A DNA stretch of 64,000 nucleotides from Aquiflexum sp. TKW24L (GCF_023502205.1 NZ_JAMFLG010000019.1:1-64000), one strand, 5' to 3'; shown: positions 36,554-46,275, counted from the first letter of the stretch. Translations and numbers: made by a program. Notes: a model not told the origin generated them from the letters alone.

Positions 36554-36604
36554 GTGCGTACATAATTCTGATTTAGGTATATTTAAAATAATCAAAAGGT
36601 AGCT

Positions 36605-38383
36605 TTGGCCAAAACCGATTTAATCACACGTTTTTTGATTTGGAGGCTTCGCCATCTGAGTACAAAAAACTTTGTCCTGATAGTAAGCGGTCTTATTGGC
36701 ATTTTTTCAGGCTTCGCTGCTGTGATTTTAAAGGGTTCAGTTCATGCCATTCAGGAATTCCTGACGAATAGCTTTTATGAAGAATACGCCAATTTTTTCT
36801 ACATCGTCTATCCGATAATAGGTATTTCACTTGCTTACTTCATTGGACATTATGTGCTCAAAGACAAAGGAGGGCATGGCATTGCGGATATCCTGCTAAG
36901 CATATCCAAGAAAAGCAGTTTGATTCCAAAAATAAAAATGTACAGCCGGGTGATCACTTCGGCATTGACAGTAGGATTTGGGGGTTCTGTAGGATTGGAA
37001 GCTCCAATTGTGATGACAGGGTCGGCGATTGGTTCCAATGTTGGTGTTTTGATGCACCTCAATGCCAAAAAAAGAACATTGCTGATCGGGTGTGGTGCTG
37101 CTGGTGCCATCTCGGCCATCTTTGGTGCACCTATCGGGGCAGTGATTTTCGCCATAGAAGTAATCTTGATGGAAGTCAGCATCGGTAGCTTCATCCCATT
37201 ACTGATTGCCTCAGTCACCGGAGCGCTGACCTCCATTCTCTTGCAAGGCAGCGAAAGTATGTTTGATTTTTCAATTTCAGAAGAATTTGTGGCCTCACAT
37301 GTTCCCTACTATTTCGGATTGGCGGTCTTTACCGGAATAGTTTCTCTTTATTTCAATCGAACCATTCTGGGTACCGAAGGATTTTTGGATAAATTTGACG
37401 AGCCATTCCTAAAACTTCTCTATGGCGGTGCCTTTTTGGGGATAATACTGTTTATTTTCCCTCCGATATATGGTGAGGGATATGATACGCTCAATCATTT
37501 GGTCTCGGGTGAACCAAATAACATCCTTTCCAAAAGTCCATTCTTTTCAGAAATAGATAATCCCTATTTTATCATTCTTTTTCTATCCATGATCTTATTG
37601 ATCAAGCCAATTGCGTCTGCCATTACCATTGGTATTGGAGGGAGTGGAGGCATATTTGCCCCTTCGCTTTTTGTAGGAGGAATAGCTGGATTTTTGTTTG
37701 CCTATACTGTCAATCTATTTAACCTGCCAATAACTCTTCCCTTGGCATCATTTACATTGGTAGGGATGTGTGCCGTCATGAGTGGGGTGCAGCATGCCCC
37801 ACTTTCAGCCATATTTTTGATCGCAGAACTGACCGGAGGATACGAGCTTCTGATTCCCCTGATGCTGGTTTCATCGATTTCTTTTGTCACCACCACCTAT
37901 TTTGACAAAGATTCTCTCTACAAAAAACAGCTCATCGCCAAGGGAACATTTCTTCCCTCCACCAAAGATGAGGAAGTACTTGACCTCATGGATATCAGAA
38001 AAATAATGGAAACCGACCTACTTCCCGTTGCTCCAGAGTCGAGCCTTGGTGACCTCTGTGATCTGGTCAAGCTTTCGAGAAGGAATATTTTCCCTGTAGT
38101 GGATGATGAGGGAATTCTGAATGGGATTGTTACTTTGGACGACATCAGAGAGCTCATGTTTGACCCCGAAAGCCAGAAAACACTGAAAGTCAAGCAACTG
38201 ATGCATTCTCCTCCTGAAGTGATAAACAGTAACGAAAATATGCAAATTGTTATGAAAAAGTTCGAAAAATCAGGTGCTTGGAACCTACCTGTAATCGAAT
38301 CAGGAAAATACCTTGGATTTATCTCTAAAGCCAGGATTTTTCATGCCTACAGGAAGAAATTGATTAGACAAAACCAAGAATAG
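36605..38383 (+). CDS. ClC family chloride channel/transporter with CBS pair
   Basis: A 592-residue membrane protein with about ten to eleven helices (about 25-440) followed by two CBS domains (about 460-585; TLDDIRELMFDP is typical). Chloride-site motifs are present in variant form: KGGHGIAD for the GSGIP loop, GGSVGLEAPIV near 127 for the GxExP loop and GGIFAPSLF near 350 for GxFxP. The GLEAP Glu is the gating Glu position, suggesting a transporter or gated channel. The CBS pair may bind adenine nucleotides. The only good start is a TTG at 36605. The gene-free candidate origin region follows. Confidence 0.93.
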   Translation: MAKTDLITRFLIWRLRHLSTKNFVLIVSGLIGIFSGFAAVILKGSVHAIQEFLTNSFYEEYANFFYIVYPIIGISLAYFIGHYVLKDKGGHGIADILLSISKKSSLIPKIKMYSRVITSALTVGFGGSVGLEAPIVMTGSAIGSNVGVLMHLNAKKRTLLIGCGAAGAISAIFGAPIGAVIFAIEVILMEVSIGSFIPLLIASVTGALTSILLQGSESMFDFSISEEFVASHVPYYFGLAVFTGIVSLYFNRTILGTEGFLDKFDEPFLKLLYGGAFLGIILFIFPPIYGEGYDTLNHLVSGEPNNILSKSPFFSEIDNPYFIILFLSMILLIKPIASAITIGIGGSGGIFAPSLFVGGIAGFLFAYTVNLFNLPITLPLASFTLVGMCAVMSGVQHAPLSAIFLIAELTGGYELLIPLMLVSSISFVTTTYFDKDSLYKKQLIAKGTFLPSTKDEEVLDLMDIRKIMETDLLPVAPESSLGDLCDLVKLSRRNIFPVVDDEGILNGIVTLDDIRELMFDPESQKTLKVKQLMHSPPEVINSNENMQIVMKKFEKSGAWNLPVIESGKYLGFISKARIFHAYRKKLIRQNQE

Positions 38384-38826
38384 ATTGACCCTTTTTATCA
38401 TAATATTGTATTGATTTACCCACTTCAAAAAACAACTCATTTTTGTAATTTTCTCATTTACAGAGAATTATCCACAAAATCATATAAAAGTGAATAGGTT
38501 TAAAATACTGAATATCAATAGGTTATACGTCTTTTTTTAGGCTGTGTGGAAAAGTATTGAAAATTGTGGATAAAAAAGACTTGCTTTATTCGATATGTCC
38601 TTAAGCGCTGATTTCGAAGATTTTGATAAACGGGCAAACCAAAAATCTGTCTGCTCGTTAATTTTTTGATGTAGGTATACTTTTAAATGCCTTCTTTAGA
38701 TCAGCAAAATTACAAACGCAAAAAAGACATATGAAATACTATTTTCTTATTAGGAAATTTTATAACAAATTTAGTAAATTTTAATCTTAATAAAGTTCAA
38801 TTTTAACACGTAAAATTCAATTAATC
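38384..38826. other. candidate replication origin (DnaA-box cluster), no gene
   Basis: A 443-bp gene-free stretch with three DnaA-box-like 9-mers within 106 bp. TTATCCACA is at 38468-38476 on the plus strand. Read on the minus strand, TTTTCCACA is at 38545-38553 and TTATCCACA at 38565-38573. An extremely AT-rich stretch at about 38740-38825 could serve as an unwinding element. In Bacteroidota the origin is often not beside dnaA, so the lack of dnaA here does not argue against it. Three sites is a modest number, so this remains a candidate. Confidence 0.45.
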
Positions 38827-39318
38827 ATGGTCTTGTGCTACCTTACCTTCTTTTGGCTTTATTTAATCTACCCTCAGGCTGATAGTTATATTGAACAAAG
38901 GGCTGTGCAGAATTTTAAAGTTATTGACTTCGATGAGTTTGAATCTACGATCAACAACCCCTCTGAAAAATTAAGAATATTTAATTTTTGGGCGACATGG
39001 TGTGCACCTTGCATCAAGGAAATGCCTTATTTCGAATCAGTCAAAAGTCAGGATCCCGATTTGGAATTGTTTTTCATATCTATGGATGATGGAAGAAATC
39101 CTGAGCGAGTCACCAATTTTATTTCAAAACGAAAAATCAAGGCTCCGGTCTATTTATTAGATGAAGTCAATTTTAATAAATGGATAGGAAAAGTTGATAG
39201 GGATTGGTCGGGAGCTATTCCTGCCACCTTATTTATAAAACCTGACGGAAGCAGGAGTTTCCACGAAGGTGAAGTCAGTGAAGAAGAATTGAAACAACTC
39301 ATCAAACAACAAAAATAA
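38827..39318 (+). CDS. TlpA/thioredoxin-like disulfide reductase, exported
   Basis: A 163-residue thioredoxin-fold protein with a hydrophobic N-terminus (about 1-20) that should anchor or export it. The redox centre is NFWATWCAPCIKEMPYF with the CxxC at about 62-65; the cis-Pro is in GAIPATLFIKPDG near 140. TlpA-type proteins reduce disulfides outside the cytoplasm. It lies six bases upstream of a second thioredoxin-fold gene, so the two are co-transcribed, and it is the first gene after the candidate origin region. Confidence 0.88.
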   Translation: MVLCYLTFFWLYLIYPQADSYIEQRAVQNFKVIDFDEFESTINNPSEKLRIFNFWATWCAPCIKEMPYFESVKSQDPDLELFFISMDDGRNPERVTNFISKRKIKAPVYLLDEVNFNKWIGKVDRDWSGAIPATLFIKPDGSRSFHEGEVSEEELKQLIKQQK

Positions 39319-39324
39319 TTCGGT

Positions 39325-39945
39325 ATGAAAAAGTCAATCTTATTATCAATCGGTCTTTTGATTTTGATGGTATTTTCCATTGAAATCAAGGCACATGGTG
39401 GGGGTTATCAGGTTGGGGATAAAGCCTCAGATTTCAACCTTAAAAGTGTCGATGGCAGTATGGTTTCACTCAGTGGATTGGAAGGCGCAAAAGGTGCAAT
39501 CGTGATATTTTCATGCAATACCTGTCCTTACGTAGTGGCCTATCAGGACAGGATGATAGACTTGCATAATGACTATTCGTCTAAAGGATATCCGGTAATA
39601 GCCATTAATTCCAATGATGAAAAAATAAGTCCCGGAGATAGCTTCAAAAAAATGCAGGAAAGGTCAAAAGACAAGAAATTTCCTTTTCCATACCTATATG
39701 ACCAAAGTCAGGAGGTGATCAAAGCTTATGGAGGAACTAAAACTCCACATGTCTATCTCTTACACAAAGAAGGTGGAGCATACAATGTGAAGTATATCGG
39801 TGCTATCGACAATAATTACCAGGATGCTTCTGCGGTGACGGAAAAATATGTAGAAGATGCCTTGGATGCCGTCATAAATGGTAAAAAAGTGGCTGTCGAA
39901 TCGACAAAAGCCATTGGATGCTCCATCAAATGGACTAAAAAATAG
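39325..39945 (+). CDS. redoxin-domain protein, secreted (peroxiredoxin-like)
   Basis: A 206-residue protein with a signal peptide (about 1-22, ending IKAHG) and an AhpC/Redoxin-type thioredoxin fold. The active site is FSCNTCPYVVAYQDR, where a CNTC replaces the usual CPxC; similar proteins in Bacteroidota are annotated as thioredoxin family. KTPHVYLLHKEG near 140 holds the cis-Pro. It is co-transcribed with the TlpA-like gene (6-bp gap), so the pair may form a redox relay in the periplasm. A strong terminator follows. Confidence 0.85.
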   Translation: MKKSILLSIGLLILMVFSIEIKAHGGGYQVGDKASDFNLKSVDGSMVSLSGLEGAKGAIVIFSCNTCPYVVAYQDRMIDLHNDYSSKGYPVIAINSNDEKISPGDSFKKMQERSKDKKFPFPYLYDQSQEVIKAYGGTKTPHVYLLHKEGGAYNVKYIGAIDNNYQDASAVTEKYVEDALDAVINGKKVAVESTKAIGCSIKWTKK

Positions 39946-39953
39946 GGATAAAA

Positions 39954-39983
39954 AAAGCCCATGGTATTTTTACCATGGGCTTT
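39954..39983. terminator. strong bidirectional terminator
   Basis: A perfect 13-bp stem (AAAGCCCATGGTA / TACCATGGGCTTT) with a TTTT loop lies between the convergent redoxin and kmo genes, with A-run and T-run flanks. Confidence 0.9.
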
Positions 39984-39987
39984 ACAT

Positions 39988-41343
39988 TTATACAGCTTTC
40001 GCTTTGTCCATTTGGTAAAGGATGTCTTCATAGTCCAATTTGTCCCAGTTTTGGGAAATCAATGGGCTTGACATTACTTTATCCATGATTTTTTCCTGCA
40101 ATTTTCCCTGAGCGAATGCTTCTGAATACGGCATGTTAGAGAAAGTGACCATCGTATAGAGAGGAACCCAATCTTTGGGATAAAGGCTATGCAACTTGGC
40201 TTCTATTTTTTTTCTAATCTGAAATTTTGGATCTGCCACCGAATTTTTCATTTCTTCGAAATTCTCCAAGGCGAGTTGACAAATGGCATCTGTATCTTTC
40301 TTTCTCTTTTTTTGGAATTTGGCAAAAACCAGTTCCCAAGCATTGGTTCCAAATTTTTCGATCAATTCATCCAAAATGAAACAATCCTCAAAACCGCAAT
40401 TCATACCCTGTCCATAAAAGGGAACCATGGCATGGGAGGCATCCCCAATAAGTAGGGCACTTTTGAGCATCCAAGGATAGCATTCAATATTGATCAATGC
40501 AGAAGTTGGGTTATTGAAATATTGCTCCTTCAATTTTGGCATTATTTGGTAAGCATCATCAAAGTAAGTCTCAAAAATACCTGCTACATCCTTCTCGTCC
40601 CTGATATTCTCAAAACTCACCCTTTCCCCTTCGAACGGCAGAAAAAGTGTGCAGGTAAATGATTTATCCGGATTGGGAAGTGCTATCAGCATAAAACTTC
40701 CTCTTGGCCAGATATGGAGGGCATTGGGATCCATGGCAAATTCACCTTCAGCGGTTGCCGGGATGCTCAATTCCTTGTACCCGTGGGTGATATATTCCTG
40801 CTTGAAGTCAAATCGGACTTGCTTCAACATGGCATTTCTCAAAGCTGAATAGGCACCATCGGATCCTATAATTACATTGGAGGATATTTTTTCTTTGTTC
40901 CCTTCAGGATCAGCTACCAACAGTTCATTGGACCTAAGATCTACCTCCTCGATCCTATGTCCGAAATTATGCTTTACCCCTAATTTTTCCGCTTCATCTA
41001 TCAACAGATGGGTAAATCTGCCACGGGATATGGAGTATATCGCCTGACCTTCTTTTCCGTATGGAATAAAACTTGTCTTGCCATGTTCATCATGGATTTT
41101 TCTTCCATACATTGGAATGGTCAAAGGAAGTACTTTTTCTTTTAACCCGGCTTTTTCCAAGGCATTCCAACCCCTATCGCTCAAGGCCATGTTGATGGAT
41201 CTTCCTTCTTCCTGGTATTGCCCTTTTCGGTTGTCAGGTCTTTTCTCGTAAACATTTACATCAAGACCCCTTCTCTTTAAATATATACTCAACAATGATC
41301 CGATAAGACCGGAACCAAGGATGCTGATTTCATTTTTTTTCAT
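39988..41343 (-). CDS. kmo: kynurenine 3-monooxygenase
   Basis: Hydroxylates L-kynurenine to 3-hydroxykynurenine using NADPH and O2. The 451-residue flavoprotein has the FAD motif ILGSGLIGSLLSIYLKRRG at the N-terminus, the VIIGSDGAYSALRN motif near 160 and LLIGDASHAMVPFYGQGMNC near 295-314, which combines the GD motif with the KMO-specific PFYGQGMN. C-terminal residues about 390-440 match the extra helices of KMO. Its start lies 25 bp after the kynU stop, so kynU and kmo form one minus-strand unit. The next enzyme, haaO, is elsewhere at 5777-6289. Confidence 0.95.
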   Translation of the reverse strand: MKKNEISILGSGLIGSLLSIYLKRRGLDVNVYEKRPDNRKGQYQEEGRSINMALSDRGWNALEKAGLKEKVLPLTIPMYGRKIHDEHGKTSFIPYGKEGQAIYSISRGRFTHLLIDEAEKLGVKHNFGHRIEEVDLRSNELLVADPEGNKEKISSNVIIGSDGAYSALRNAMLKQVRFDFKQEYITHGYKELSIPATAEGEFAMDPNALHIWPRGSFMLIALPNPDKSFTCTLFLPFEGERVSFENIRDEKDVAGIFETYFDDAYQIMPKLKEQYFNNPTSALINIECYPWMLKSALLIGDASHAMVPFYGQGMNCGFEDCFILDELIEKFGTNAWELVFAKFQKKRKKDTDAICQLALENFEEMKNSVADPKFQIRKKIEAKLHSLYPKDWVPLYTMVTFSNMPYSEAFAQGKLQEKIMDKVMSSPLISQNWDKLDYEDILYQMDKAKAV

Positions 41344-41368
41344 GGTTTGAGAGATACTATCCGCTTGG

Positions 41369-42655
41369 TTAAGCTAATTTGTGAAGGGATTGTTCTAAGA
41401 TTTTTGCAAACCTAAAAACATCCAGATAGCTGTTATATAATGGTGTGGGTGCGATTCTTATGACGTTTGGATGTCTCCAATCTCCGACGATGGCATTTTG
41501 ATACAGCTCATCAAAGACTGCTTTTCCTCCTTTTTTGACCAACAAAGATAATTGACAGCCCCTTTCATTTTTGTTTTTTGGCGTAATTATTTCAATTACA
41601 GCACGATCTCTGTTGATCTGTCCAATCAAAAACTCCAAATACCCTGTCAATAGTTCACTTTTTGCCCTGAGTTGTCCCATGCCTGCTTCCTGAAAAATAT
41701 CCAAGGATGCCTGATGTGCCGCCAAAGCAAGCACATTGGAATTGGCTAGTTGCCAACCGTCAGCACCGAACATGGGTTTAAAGCCCTTTTCCATCTTAAA
41801 CCGCTCTCCTTCATCATGTCCCCACCAGCCTGCAAACCTCGGCAAATCTGGACTCTCGGCATGGCGCTCATGGACAAAAATCCCTGAGATATTCCCAGGC
41901 CCTGAATTCATGTATTTGTAACTGCACCAAGTGGCAAAATCTACTCCCCATTCATGAAGATGTAGTGGGATATTTCCTGCAGCATGGGCCAGGTCAAATC
42001 CCACTTTTGCTCCGGCAGCATGACCTGCAGCAGTGATTGCTTCCATGTCAAAAACCTGCCCCGTATAATATTGCAATCCCGACATCATGACCAAAGCCAA
42101 TTGGTCTTTATGGTCAGAGATGACTTTCAGGATATCTTCTGTCCGTAGGGTATATTCTCCTTCCCTTGGTTCTAATTCAATAATTGCATCCTTTGGATCA
42201 AGAAAATGAAACTTGACCTGCGTCTCTAGCATGTACATGTCAGATGGAAAAGCACCTGCTTCGGTGATGATTTTGAAGCGATCTTTGGAAGGTTGGTAAA
42301 ATGAAACCATCAAAAAATGAAGGTTTGAGCTCAGGTTATTCATGGCTACTACCTCATGTTCATGGGCACCGACAATTTCTGCCAAAGCGGGTTTGGATTT
42401 TTTGCGGACATGGTACCAGGCATCTTCTCCATGAAAATGTCCATCTACTGCCATTTCAGCCCAATTGTCCAATTCTTTTTGGATATATTCTTTGGTGGTT
42501 TTGGGTTGTAACCCAAGGGAATTACCACAAAAATAAATCGCCTCACGACCACCAACTTTTGGAAAATAAAATCGGGAACGGAAGCTTTTCAATGGATCTT
42601 TTTCGTCCATTTCCCGAGCAAATGCTTCTGAAAAGCTATAGTTAGTGTTATCCAT
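41369..42655 (-). CDS. kynU: kynureninase
   Basis: A PLP-dependent hydrolase that splits 3-hydroxykynurenine (or kynurenine) into 3-hydroxyanthranilate (or anthranilate) and alanine. The 428-residue protein shows the YFCGNSLGLQPK start motif near 40, the GFDLAHAAGN Asp region near 220 and the cofactor Lys in TWCSYKYMNSGPG near 245. I use the ATG at 42655, which gives the normal family length; the frame continues 75 codons upstream but would overlap the divergent RidA gene. It is transcribed before kmo with a 25-bp gap. Confidence 0.95.
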   Translation of the reverse strand: MDNTNYSFSEAFAREMDEKDPLKSFRSRFYFPKVGGREAIYFCGNSLGLQPKTTKEYIQKELDNWAEMAVDGHFHGEDAWYHVRKKSKPALAEIVGAHEHEVVAMNNLSSNLHFLMVSFYQPSKDRFKIITEAGAFPSDMYMLETQVKFHFLDPKDAIIELEPREGEYTLRTEDILKVISDHKDQLALVMMSGLQYYTGQVFDMEAITAAGHAAGAKVGFDLAHAAGNIPLHLHEWGVDFATWCSYKYMNSGPGNISGIFVHERHAESPDLPRFAGWWGHDEGERFKMEKGFKPMFGADGWQLANSNVLALAAHQASLDIFQEAGMGQLRAKSELLTGYLEFLIGQINRDRAVIEIITPKNKNERGCQLSLLVKKGGKAVFDELYQNAIVGDWRHPNVIRIAPTPLYNSYLDVFRFAKILEQSLHKLA

Positions 42656-42815
42656 TTTTTGAAAATCAATGAAATAAAGTCGTGTTCGTTTAACCAAGTT
42701 CTCAGGAATAGGTTTCTTACAATCTTCAAAAATACCATGTTTCCTTTTTGAAAAAAACCGATTTGATTTCGGTGGTAGTATCTGAATCTGTATTTTGCAC
42801 AAAAATAGATAACCC

Positions 42816-43235
42816 ATGTCCAAAGAAATAATCTTTTCAAGTGATGCCCCTGCGCCAATAGGGCCATATAGCCAAGCCATTAAAATAGGAAATACACTCT
42901 ATCTGTCAGGTCAGATTGCCTTGGATCCAGTGACCGGCGAATTGATCAACGAAAACATTACCGAAGAGACTCATGCTGTAATGAAAAACATGGATGCGGT
43001 TTTGAGAGCAGGAGGTTTCACTTTTGCTGACGTGGTCAAATGCACGATTTTCATCAGAGATATGGGTGAGTTTGGCACCATCAATGAAGCTTACGGCCAA
43101 TATTTCAAATCAAATCCTCCTGCAAGGGAAACAGTAGAAGTCAGTAAGCTTCCCAAAAATGTAAATGTGGAGATTTCCTGCATAGCAGCTAGAAGTGAAC
43201 CTACCCTTTCAACGGTTCAATTATTAAATCCATAA
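42816..43235 (+). CDS. RidA family enamine/imine deaminase
   Basis: A 139-residue Rid/YER057c protein. The active-site features are present: PYSQAIKIGNTLYLSGQI near 16-33, the Arg in PARETVEVSKLP near 102 and the Glu in VNVEISCIAAR near 116, so it is a canonical deaminase-type RidA. About ten residues extend past the usual C-terminus. RidA hydrolyses reactive enamines made by PLP enzymes, but a related protein is 2-aminomuconate deaminase in kynurenine breakdown. The gene diverges from kynU-kmo with 160 bp between starts, so either role is possible. Confidence 0.9.
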   Translation: MSKEIIFSSDAPAPIGPYSQAIKIGNTLYLSGQIALDPVTGELINENITEETHAVMKNMDAVLRAGGFTFADVVKCTIFIRDMGEFGTINEAYGQYFKSNPPARETVEVSKLPKNVNVEISCIAARSEPTLSTVQLLNP

Positions 43236-43285
43236 AATCCTCAGCGTTACATCTAACTATTTGTATTGACTTGAGTTAGGTTGCA

Positions 43286-43771
43286 ATGAATCCATTTCCC
43301 AATCATAGCGAAGTCCTAGTCTCCGCCTTGTCCAAAAAGGAAGTGGAAGTAAGATTGAAAAAAGTAACCCATGACATCAACTTTTTGGATTATGAACAAA
43401 GACTTCAAAAAGGTTTTAAGTTCAATGGGCAAGTGGGCAAGGATGCATTCAGACTTTCCTTGGCCATAGATAATCCTGACAGTTTTTTACCTTTGATTTT
43501 GGGAAAAATAGAAGGTACTCCAAAAGGCTGCATCCTTTTTCTGCAATACAAGCTGTTCCCTAGTTCCACGTTTTTCTTGGGGTTTTGGACCGTAGTGACA
43601 TTAGCTTTGACAGTATTCTTTGGATTTATTTCTCATAAGCCAGCTTACGCGGCATTCTGTTTCCTTGCCTGTGTGGGCAATTATTTATTTGTCTGGAATT
43701 ATTTCAAAAGAAAAATCAGCATTTCGAAGGGTATTTTTCATGAAATTCTTAACCTTAATTTGAAGGATTAA
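43286..43771 (+). CDS. small membrane protein of unknown function
   Basis: A 161-residue protein with a charged, apparently cytoplasmic N-terminal half (about 1-90) and two adjacent membrane segments (about 94-112 and 117-137, VVTLALTVFFGF and AAFCFLACVGNYLFVW), followed by a short basic tail. No family was recognised. It lies 50 bp after the RidA gene on the same strand and 73 bp before fumC, so it may belong to a short transcript, but no function follows from that. Confidence 0.75.
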   Translation: MNPFPNHSEVLVSALSKKEVEVRLKKVTHDINFLDYEQRLQKGFKFNGQVGKDAFRLSLAIDNPDSFLPLILGKIEGTPKGCILFLQYKLFPSSTFFLGFWTVVTLALTVFFGFISHKPAYAAFCFLACVGNYLFVWNYFKRKISISKGIFHEILNLNLKD

Positions 43772-43844
43772 TTCCCCCATTCTTTATGTATTCTTCCACA
43801 CAGGTAGTATTTTAGCAGACTGAAAAATAACCACGTAAAATAAT

Positions 43845-45245
43845 ATGAGCATCAGGATAGAAAAAGATACGATGGGGCCTGTGGAGGTTCCTGCTGACAA
43901 ATATTGGGGAGCACAAACCCAAAGATCCATCAACAATTTCAAAATCGGCGGAGAAAGAAACCGCATGCCGATCGAAATCATCAGGGCCTTTGCGATCCTC
44001 AAAAAATCCGCTGCCATTACCAATGCCGAGCTCGGCGTATTGACACAGGACAAAGCTGACATCATTGCCAAAGTCTGCGATGAGATATTGACAGGACAAC
44101 ATGACGATCAGTTTCCACTGGTGATCTGGCAAACAGGTTCAGGCACACAGTCCAACATGAACGCCAACGAAGTAATCGCCTACAGGGCACATGTGCTTCT
44201 GGGAGGTTCATTGGAAGATGCCAAAAAGAAAATTCACCCCAACGACGATGTGAACAAATCACAGTCATCCAACGATACATTTCCTACAGCGATGCATATC
44301 GCGGCTTACAAAATGGTAATGGAAACAACCATTCCCGGAGTTGAACTACTCAAAAATACGCTGAAAGCAAAATCCGAGGAATTTATGGGTGTAGTCAAAA
44401 TCGGCAGGACACACTTTATGGATGCCACGCCGCTTACTTTGGGTCAGGAGTTTTCGGGCTATGTCGCCCAACTTGAACACGGACTGAAAGCTCTGAGAAA
44501 TACCTTGCCTCACTTGTCAGAACTCGCCCTTGGCGGAACTGCAGTAGGAACCGGATTGAATACTCCCGCAGGTTATTCTGAATTGGTAGCTGAAAAAATC
44601 GCCCAATTCTCCGGTCAGCCGATGGTCACTGCACCCAATAAATTTGAAGCACTTGCGGCCCATGACGGCATCGTGGAAACACATGGAGCCTTGAAGCAAT
44701 TGGCTGTGAGTCTGATGAAAATTGCCAACGACATCAGGATGCTTTCATCTGGTCCAAGATCAGGAATCGGTGAAATCCTGATCCCTGAGAATGAACCCGG
44801 TTCATCCATCATGCCGGGCAAAGTCAATCCAACCCAAGTGGAAGCAATCACCATGGTCGCGGCACAGGTGATGGGAAATGACGTGGCAATATCCATCGGC
44901 GGATCCAACGGACATTTTGAACTGAATGTCTTCAAACCGATGATGATTGCCAACTTCCTCCAATCCGCCAGGTTGATCGGAGATGCCTGTGTGTCCTTCA
45001 ATGACAACTGCGCCATCGGCATTGAGCCAAACACAGCATTTATCAAGAGACATTTAGAGAATTCCCTGATGTTGGTGACGGCGTTAAATCCTTATATCGG
45101 TTATGAAAACGCTGCTGCCATCGCCAAGAAAGCCCATAAAGAAGGCACTAGCCTGAGAGAAGCGGCTTTGGATTTGGGTTTGTTGACCAATGAGCAATTT
45201 GACGAATGGGTGAAGCCGGAGGACATGATCGGCAGTTTAAAATAA
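43845..45245 (+). CDS. fumC: class II fumarate hydratase
   Basis: Reversibly hydrates fumarate to malate in the TCA cycle. The 466-residue, iron-independent enzyme shows [15 protein letters not shown] near 97-111, [18 protein letters not shown] near 185-202 and the superfamily signature [13 protein letters not shown] near 319-331, with the catalytic Ser in that loop. The sequence distinguishes it from aspartase by the TGSGTQ...N pattern typical of FumC. The short coiled-coil protein gene follows 19 bp later and a terminator ends the pair at 45698. Confidence 0.96.
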   Translation: MSIRIEKDTMGPVEVPADKYWGAQTQRSINNFKIGGERNRMPIEIIRAFAILKKSAAITNAELGVLTQDKADIIAKVCDEILTGQHDDQFPLVIWQTGSGTQSNMNANEVIAYRAHVLLGGSLEDAKKKIHPNDDVNKSQSSNDTFPTAMHIAAYKMVMETTIPGVELLKNTLKAKSEEFMGVVKIGRTHFMDATPLTLGQEFSGYVAQLEHGLKALRNTLPHLSELALGGTAVGTGLNTPAGYSELVAEKIAQFSGQPMVTAPNKFEALAAHDGIVETHGALKQLAVSLMKIANDIRMLSSGPRSGIGEILIPENEPGSSIMPGKVNPTQVEAITMVAAQVMGNDVAISIGGSNGHFELNVFKPMMIANFLQSARLIGDACVSFNDNCAIGIEPNTAFIKRHLENSLMLVTALNPYIGYENAAAIAKKAHKEGTSLREAALDLGLLTNEQFDEWVKPEDMIGSLK

Positions 45246-45264
45246 AAAATCAATTTACCCCTAT

Positions 45265-45585
45265 ATGAAAAAAACGAATATTTTGATGACTTCAGCCGCT
45301 GCGCTGCTCCTGTTTTCCACCACCCCTACTTTTGCTGAAAGCAAAGACAAAAAAGAACCCAAAGTATTGACTGCTGAAGAGCAGGTAAAACTTGAGGAAA
45401 TAGAAGCGCGGGTTCTTGAAATCCGGGATATGAAATTATCCAATCTTGAGAAAGCCGAAAAAGCTGAAATCAAAGCGGAACTGAAAAGCCTCGAAGAAGA
45501 AGCCAAAGCCCTCAATGGAAGCGGACTTTACATTTCCACAGGGGCTTTGATTATCATTATCATCCTTTTGATTATTCTTATTTAA
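45265..45585 (+). CDS. small secreted coiled-coil protein with hydrophobic C-terminus
   Basis: A 106-residue protein with a signal peptide (about 1-24, ending PTFAES), a highly charged, Glu/Lys-rich helix (about 32-82, likely coiled coil) and a C-terminal stretch of Ile and Leu (about 88-106, GALIIIIILLIILI) that should sit in a membrane. Similar short proteins are common in Bacteroidota, but I know of no assigned function. It lies 19 bp after fumC and shares its terminator. Confidence 0.75.
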   Translation: MKKTNILMTSAAALLLFSTTPTFAESKDKKEPKVLTAEEQVKLEEIEARVLEIRDMKLSNLEKAEKAEIKAELKSLEEEAKALNGSGLYISTGALIIIIILLIILI

Positions 45586-45650
45586 AACAGTCAGCACTTC
45601 AGATTCAAAGCTGAGAGGTAATCAAAGCTTTTTTGAAGGGAATTTGGGGG

Positions 45651-45705
45651 ATCAGGAGTCAGGTAAATTTCTAATGGAGAAATTGCTTGGCTCCTGATTT
45701 TTTTT
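45651..45705 (+). terminator. terminator after the fumC transcript
   Basis: A long imperfect hairpin (ATCAGGAG ... CTCCTGAT outer arms, AAATTTCT / AGAAATT inner arms) followed by a T8 run, about 65 bp downstream of the small coiled-coil protein gene. Confidence 0.8.
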
Positions 45706-45837
45706 ACTCACATTGCATTTTTGCATTCATAAGTAACTCCTTTTCAGTAGTTCCCATTATTTTGGGTTTCCGTTTGTGTACTACGGATTTTCATTTGATA
45801 ACTTTTGAATGAACCAAAAAATAATAAAGACATTGGG

Positions 45838-46275
45838 TCAACTATCTATGGTTTTCAAATATTTCTTCACCTTGATGGATCGCAAAAATATAATTGTGAG
45901 CAGAACTATCCATATAATTTGATTGAAACCGATTTGAAACACAGTCCTTTTATTCCATCCCAAATCAGGGATAAAGGCTACAAGAACCCAAAGCAAAAGA
46001 GCCAAGTGCCCGATGATCCCCCCTAAAATTAAATATTGCCAACTGATCGGGTAAAATGCACTCATAAAAATCAGAAATCCAAGAATCATCCCAAAGATCC
46101 CAAAGACATTGGTATTCGATTCGGCAAGGTAGTCCGGATTCATGGACAGCCATTTCAAAAAGTCTTCCCCGAAGTATCGGAAGAAAGCCGACCAGGCAAA
46201 GGTGTACATTCCTGTAAGCAATAGCAGTCCCCGCAGCGGCATTGGGAAACTTGGTGTAATGCTGTTTTTGTCCAT
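45838..46275 (-). CDS. membrane protein of unknown function
   Basis: A 145-residue protein with four predicted membrane helices (about 13-28, 58-75, 80-103 and 115-131). The first part, MYTFAWSAFFRYFGEDFLKW, is aromatic-rich. I recognise no family. It is transcribed alone on the minus strand and diverges from the amidase gene, with 74 bp between starts. Confidence 0.7.
   Translation of the reverse strand: MDKNSITPSFPMPLRGLLLLTGMYTFAWSAFFRYFGEDFLKWLSMNPDYLAESNTNVFGIFGMILGFLIFMSAFYPISWQYLILGGIIGHLALLLWVLVAFIPDLGWNKRTVFQIGFNQIIWIVLLTIIFLRSIKVKKYLKTIDS

Noticed and set aside
42656-42880. N-terminal extension of kynureninase by 75 residues
   Set aside because: It would overlap the divergent RidA gene and does not resemble the family; the ATG at 42655 gives normal length.
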